Shown: positions 31,538 to 34,790 of the stretch, one piece after another
How the letters are laid out: each line of letters opens with the position of its first letter
Position numbering within the stretch: the first letter of the stretch is position 1
Assembly (NCBI GenBank): GCA_964462125.1
Contig: CAYWXT010000022.1
Location: forward strand, 1-34,790
Direction: 5' to 3'
Source: JAWLFY01 sp964462125
Lineage (GTDB): Bacteria; Planctomycetota; Planctomycetia; Pirellulales; Pirellulaceae
DNA: 34,790 bases
The notes under the pieces: model-generated
The model's input: only the letters and a program-made list of their open reading frames with translations
Databases searched by the model: none
What the model was told of the DNA's origin: nothing
Program-made: the position numbers and the translations under genes

Positions 31538-32927
31538 CCGGATTGTATCCATCACCGTAGTTCGGATCCTCGTCCTCGTACGTGTCGTCTCCCTCGTACA
31601 TGTCGTCTCCCTCGTACATGTCGGCGCCGGAGGGCCCGGGATATCCCGCCGGGGGCGTTCCGGGGAGCCCGAACGACTCTGGCAACATGCCGGCGACCAT
31701 TTCTGGGTCTGGCATCGTGTCGGCCAAGATCGCGTCCAAGGCGGCGTGAAACTCGGCTGCATCCGATGCGTTGCGCAGCGGTTCGATCTGCGTCTGAATC
31801 ATCTTCGTCAGCATCGAGACCATGCTCCCGAGCTCAATCGATCCCTCTGGCATCTCGTCGAGCGCCTGCTGGGACTCCTCGACAAACTCCGGCAGCTGAT
31901 CGGCAAGGGCAGCAAACGTCCAGCGCCCCTCGACCTGCTTCATGTCAACGGTCAACGACAGCTCTCCATGTTCCACTTCAACGGTGACTACGTCCCCCTG
32001 TTCGCGAGCGACCTCATAGCGTGTGGGCTCTGCGGCCTCCTGGCGAGACAGCGACGCCAAGTAGGGTGCGACGGCCTGGTCCAAGCGTGCCAGCCACTCC
32101 CGCAACGGCATTGTCTGCAGGTCGTCAAGTCGCATCACCTCGGGATCGAAGCCGGATCGCATCAGCCCGGCCAAGGACAAGACGAACTCACGTAACGGCT
32201 CGACCCCCGCGTCATCCAATACATTCAATCGCGGGTGCGAGAAGATCCAATTTTGATTTGTTACGATCAGGTCTCCGATCTCGTGGACCGATCCGGTCAC
32301 CGCGTCCCAGGTCGCTTGGTCCAACTTCAGGGAGGCTTGGGCGACGAGTTGATCCAGCTGATCACGATGGGCGTCCGGGAGGGAATCGTAGAGCGCCAAG
32401 AGGTGTCCGGCTTGGAGCATCTGGCGGTCGAGGTATTCCAGCGTTTCCGCCGCTGACATCTCCGTTGCCGGCGGTTCATACTCCGGTGCTGAGGGCGGTT
32501 CCGGCAACGGATCGGGAGCGGCAGCGGCGGCGACATCGGCTTGGCCGCGCAGTTCCGCAATCCGCTCGTCCCGATTGGAGGCCCGTCGCTCAGCGAGCTC
32601 CTTCGCCTGGATCCGGCTCTCCGCTCGAAGTTGACCCAGCTTCACCGTCACCCGACGCCCATCGGTCAACCGCAGCACCAGCTGGTCGCCAAACAGCCCG
32701 ACCAGATCCGCTTCGATGGTTCGGTTTCCGCGGAGGTCGGTCCAGGATTCCGCCCGCGGCGCGTCCCCTGGAATCGTCAGTGCCGCCGCCAGGGCCAACC
32801 CGATGGCGACGGCGGCCGAGCCGCGCGCGCCGCAGGGCCCCTCTCCGCTGCGACAATACCGATACCGGTACGTTGTCTTGCTCGGCGCCGCCCCGAGTGC
32901 AAATTGCGTGATCATGGCAAGTATCAT
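31521..32927 (-). CDS. Exported SHD1-domain protein with acidic C-terminal repeats
   Basis: The product has 468 residues from ATG at 32927; an ATG at 32915 or a TTG at 32954 are alternatives. A hydrophobic segment (AVAIGLALAAALTI) followed by APRAES looks like a signal peptide, though its N-region is unusually long. Next comes an SHD1 (SLA1 homology 1) domain: WTDLRGNRTIEADLVGLFGDQLVLRLTDGRRVTVKLGQL, common in planctomycete exported proteins. A Pro/Glu/Ala linker and a helical region of about 280 residues follow, with no recognised catalytic motif. The last 40 residues are acidic with MYEGDD copies encoded by an 18-bp tandem duplication. It overlaps hemY by 17 bp and is probably co-transcribed with it. 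Function is unknown; SHD1 domains are thought to mediate protein binding. Confidence 0.82.
   Translation of the reverse strand: MILAMITQFALGAAPSKTTYRYRYCRSGEGPCGARGSAAVAIGLALAAALTIPGDAPRAESWTDLRGNRTIEADLVGLFGDQLVLRLTDGRRVTVKLGQLRAESRIQAKELAERRASNRDERIAELRGQADVAAAAAPDPLPEPPSAPEYEPPATEMSAAETLEYLDRQMLQAGHLLALYDSLPDAHRDQLDQLVAQASLKLDQATWDAVTGSVHEIGDLIVTNQNWIFSHPRLNVLDDAGVEPLREFVLSLAGLMRSGFDPEVMRLDDLQTMPLREWLARLDQAVAPYLASLSRQEAAEPTRYEVAREQGDVVTVEVEHGELSLTVDMKQVEGRWTFAALADQLPEFVEESQQALDEMPEGSIELGSMVSMLTKMIQTQIEPLRNASDAAEFHAALDAILADTMPDPEMVAGMLPESFGLPGTPPAGYPGPSGADMYEGDDMYEGDDTYEDEDPNYGDGYNPDADLP
31588..31623 (-). repeat. 18-bp tandem duplication encoding MYEGDD copies
   Basis: The plus-strand unit CATGTCGTCTCCCTCGTA and a near copy (first bases CGTG) stand in tandem. 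On the minus strand they encode MYEGDD repeated with a TYEDED variant. It is a short in-frame expansion in the acidic tail of the SHD1 protein. Confidence 0.75.
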
Positions 32928-33089
32928 GGCAAAAAAGGTCTCGATCGCCAGCAAATGGTTTTCGGCGGCCGGTCACCCCCCGTGGTCGATGACTGTCGGC
33001 CGACATTCGATTCAGTATATTGACTCCCTTCCGCGATTGCGCCGCCCCTGCCCATCAAGATCCCCTGAATTTCGGAGGCGAATGGCCCC
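32928..33089. promoter_or_regulatory. Divergent intergenic region, SHD1-hemY unit / ferredoxin-NADP reductase
   Basis: These 162 bp separate the divergent SHD1-hemY operon and the reductase gene. GGAGG at 33074-33078 serves the reductase. No other element could be assigned. Confidence 0.4.
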
Positions 33090-33093
33090 TTGA
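33074..33093 (+). promoter_or_regulatory. Ribosome binding site with a three-codon ORF overlapping the TTG start
   Basis: GGAGG (33074-33078) is followed 3 bases later by ATG GCC CCT TGA (33082-33093), a three-codon frame whose TGA overlaps the TTG start (33090) of the reductase by 2 bases. The only good reading frame for the reductase near this site starts with TTG, 11 bases after GGAGG. The mini-ORF may be chance or may couple translation. Confidence 0.4.
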
Positions 33094-34058
33094 GTGAGAC
33101 GAGCGAGCTGGCCCCACCCGACGCGGAGGAGGCCCAGCAACTCCGCGAGAAGTTTTACAACGCCACGATCATCGAACGAATCGATATCCACGAGGATCTC
33201 GCCCGGTTCCGGATTCGTCCTGACCGACCGATCCCGCCGTTCGAGCCAGGCCAGTACGTCGCCTTGGGACTTGGCAATTGGGAACCCAGACTGAAGGGGA
33301 CCCAAGCGGAGGACGTCCCGGCAAAACGGAGCCGGAAAATCGTCCGCCGGGCCTATTCGATTTCCTGTCCGCTGCTCGACGACCGCAGGAAACTGACCCC
33401 GGTCGACGCGGTCGAGTACCTCGAGTTTTACGTCACGCTGGTGCGGCACGGGGAGACGCCCGAGAGCAAACCGCCGGCGCTGACGCCGCGCCTGTTCGGC
33501 AAGGTCGCCGGAGACCGGGTGGTGGTGGAGAAAAAAATCACCGGCAAATACCAACTGGGCCAGGTTCAGGACGACGAGACGGTGCTGTTTTTGGGAACGG
33601 GAACCGGGGAGGCGCCGCACAATGCGATGTCAGCAACGCTGCTCGCCCGGGGCCACCGGGGACCGATCATCAACGCCACCAGCATTCGACACCGCTCCGA
33701 TGCCGGCTACCTCGCCGAGCAAGCGGTACTGATGGAGCAGTTCCCCCAATATCGCTACTTTGCCCTGACGACACGTGAGCCAGAAAACCTGGATCCGACC
33801 CACCCGAACTACGTCGGAAAGCTGTACCTGCAAGGTCTGTTCACCAGTGGTCGGCTGGCGGAGATGGCGGATGATCCACTCGATCCGGCGCGGACGCATG
33901 TGTTCCTTTGCGGCAACCCCGACATGATCGGCATTGTCGCCGCCGATGCGCCACCTCTGTCACGCCCCGGGATGCTGCCGCTGCTGATGGAAGCTGGATT
34001 TCGGGACGAACCTGGTGGTGATGTTGCCGGTTGCGTACGGTACGAGAAGTACTGGTGA
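33090..34058 (+). CDS. fpr: Ferredoxin/flavodoxin--NADP reductase
   Basis: The product has 322 residues from a TTG at 33090. The FAD domain contains FEPGQYVALGL (51-61) and RRAYSIS (86-92), the R-x-Y-S flavin-binding motif. The NADP domain contains LFLGTGTGEAPHNAM (166-180) and VFLCGNPDMIG (271-281). The C-terminus ends CVRYEKYW with an aromatic last residue, as in bacterial Fpr proteins. The enzyme moves electrons between NADP(H) and ferredoxin or flavodoxin in the cytoplasm. It is longer than E. coli Fpr (about 250 residues), with an insertion near 64-85 and another near 93-135; longer forms are, as far as I recall, usual in planctomycetes. No ATG in frame is available near the start. It is probably monocistronic, 83 bp before glgC. 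Confidence 0.88.
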   Translation: MSETSELAPPDAEEAQQLREKFYNATIIERIDIHEDLARFRIRPDRPIPPFEPGQYVALGLGNWEPRLKGTQAEDVPAKRSRKIVRRAYSISCPLLDDRRKLTPVDAVEYLEFYVTLVRHGETPESKPPALTPRLFGKVAGDRVVVEKKITGKYQLGQVQDDETVLFLGTGTGEAPHNAMSATLLARGHRGPIINATSIRHRSDAGYLAEQAVLMEQFPQYRYFALTTREPENLDPTHPNYVGKLYLQGLFTSGRLAEMADDPLDPARTHVFLCGNPDMIGIVAADAPPLSRPGMLPLLMEAGFRDEPGGDVAGCVRYEKYW

Positions 34059-34131
34059 CACTTTCGGCTGCGACGCTTTCATCGCGGCCGCTGTTGCGAT
34101 AGAACCTAACCGCTTTCGCCATTCCACACCC

Positions 34132-34135
34132 AGGA
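34132..34135 (+). promoter_or_regulatory. Ribosome binding site AGGA of glgC
   Basis: AGGA lies 6 bases before ATG 34142, which begins the GlgC motif almost at once and so fixes the start. Confidence 0.6.
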
Positions 34136-34141
34136 TGGGCC

Positions 34142-34790
34142 ATGAATCTGAACCGTACGATCGCATTGATTCTCGGTGGCGGACGTGGTACGCGTCTGTT
34201 CCCGTTGACAAAAATCCGTGCCAAGCCAGCTGTTCCGCTGGCGGCCAAGTACCGCTTGATCGACATTCCGATCAGCAACTGCATCAACAGCGGCCTCAAC
34301 CGGGCCTATGTTCTGACGCAGTTCCTCTCCGAAAGCCTGCACCGCCACCTCCGGCAAACCTACACCTTTGACCACTTCAGCAGCGGGTTCGTCGAACTGC
34401 TCGCTGCGCAGCAGACCGTTGAGGCCAATGCAGATTGGTACCAAGGAACCGCCGACGCCGTCCGCAAGAATCTGATCCATCTCGAGGAAAGCTGGATCGA
34501 GCACATCTTGATCCTTTCCGGCGACCAGCTCTATCGGATGGACTTTCGCGAGATGATGCAGACGCACCTGGATACCAATGCCGACGCCACCATCGCCGGA
34601 ATCCCGGTCACCTCCGACGGAGCGTCGGCGCTCGGCATCATGCAGGTCGACGCGTCTGGGAGGGTGACCGGTTTCGTCGAAAAACCGCAGACCGAGGAGG
34701 AACTCGCACCGGTCCGCATGGACCCCGCTTGGCTCCAAGCCCGCGGCATCGCCGACACCGAACGTGATTGTCTGGCCAGCATGGGACTGT
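34142..34790 (+). CDS. glgC: Glucose-1-phosphate adenylyltransferase, 3'-truncated by window
   Basis: The frame is open from ATG 34142 to the right edge; 216 codons are seen, about half of the usual 400-430. The N-terminus carries the nucleotide-binding motif ALILGGGRGTRLFPLT and then RAKPAVPLAAKYRLIDIPISNCINSGL, close to bacterial and cyanobacterial ADP-glucose pyrophosphorylases. QGTADAVRKN (around 101-110) and LSGDQLYRMDF (around 124-134, metal-site Asp) follow. The enzyme makes ADP-glucose from ATP and glucose-1-phosphate, the committed step of glycogen synthesis. An Arg/Lys-containing N-terminal region suggests allosteric control, as in the family. The remainder lies beyond the window. 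Confidence 0.94.
   Translation, partial: MNLNRTIALILGGGRGTRLFPLTKIRAKPAVPLAAKYRLIDIPISNCINSGLNRAYVLTQFLSESLHRHLRQTYTFDHFSSGFVELLAAQQTVEANADWYQGTADAVRKNLIHLEESWIEHILILSGDQLYRMDFREMMQTHLDTNADATIAGIPVTSDGASALGIMQVDASGRVTGFVEKPQTEEELAPVRMDPAWLQARGIADTERDCLASMGL

Overview
The window looks like chromosomal DNA of a planctomycete, probably a Pirellulaceae/Rhodopirellula-like marine bacterium. This rests on recognised content, not a database search. The content includes a giant surface-protein gene, an ECF sigma factor next to a Ser/Thr kinase fused to WD40 repeats, an SHD1-domain exported protein, short Tyr/Pro-rich exported proteins of planctomycete type, and a high-GC, weakly Shine-Dalgarno gene style. 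No rRNA, tRNA, CRISPR array, insertion sequence or prophage was seen.

Layout. Positions 1-12471 (+) are the 3' part of a giant gene with 4156 visible codons, open at the left edge. It encodes cadherin/VCBS-like repeats, a propeller-like domain with NxxGxxxF motifs, a PKD-like domain, and an array of about 51 copies of a 46-residue Ser/Thr/Glu-rich repeat. These are followed by an intein-like Hint domain, a glycine-rich hydrophobic region, and the first strand of a second, incomplete Hint domain. Positions 12455-14740 (-) hold an SDR oxidoreductase, scpB and a HAD phosphatase, with the HAD gene overlapping the giant gene tail to tail. Positions 14863-15918 (+) encode an SMP-30-like protein. 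Positions 15929-16333 (-) encode a small basic His/Arg/Ser-rich exported protein. Positions 16651-21077 (-) hold a type IIA topoisomerase pair in the order A subunit then B subunit. Positions 21316-22248 (+) encode two small exported Tyr/Pro-rich proteins. Positions 22227-26212 (-) hold an ECF sigma factor and a membrane Ser/Thr kinase-WD40 protein. Positions 26642-30094 (+) hold cpaF/tadA-tadB-tadC of a Tad pilus machine. Positions 30101-32927 (-) hold an SHD1 protein and protoporphyrinogen oxidase. Positions 33090-34058 (+) encode a ferredoxin-NADP reductase. Position 34142 to the right edge is the 5' part of glgC.

How the genes fit together. Most of the window is housekeeping: chromosome segregation, DNA topology, haem synthesis, glycogen synthesis and redox. 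These genes are interleaved with envelope and surface functions: the giant protein, small exported proteins, Tad pilus and SHD1 protein. The sigma factor/kinase pair is a probable signalling unit.

The most unusual object is the 46-residue repeat array. By hand-indexed codons, its G-N-x-[IVL]-[TS]-G motif recurs at exactly 138 bp for 20 consecutive intervals (5146-7906) and 11 more (8041-9559). Synonymous codons have diverged, which points to an old array held in strict register by protein-level selection. Together with the downstream Hint domain and hydrophobic glycine-rich segment, it suggests a self-processing surface fibre or a toxin-delivery-like protein. I do not recognise the repeat as a named family.
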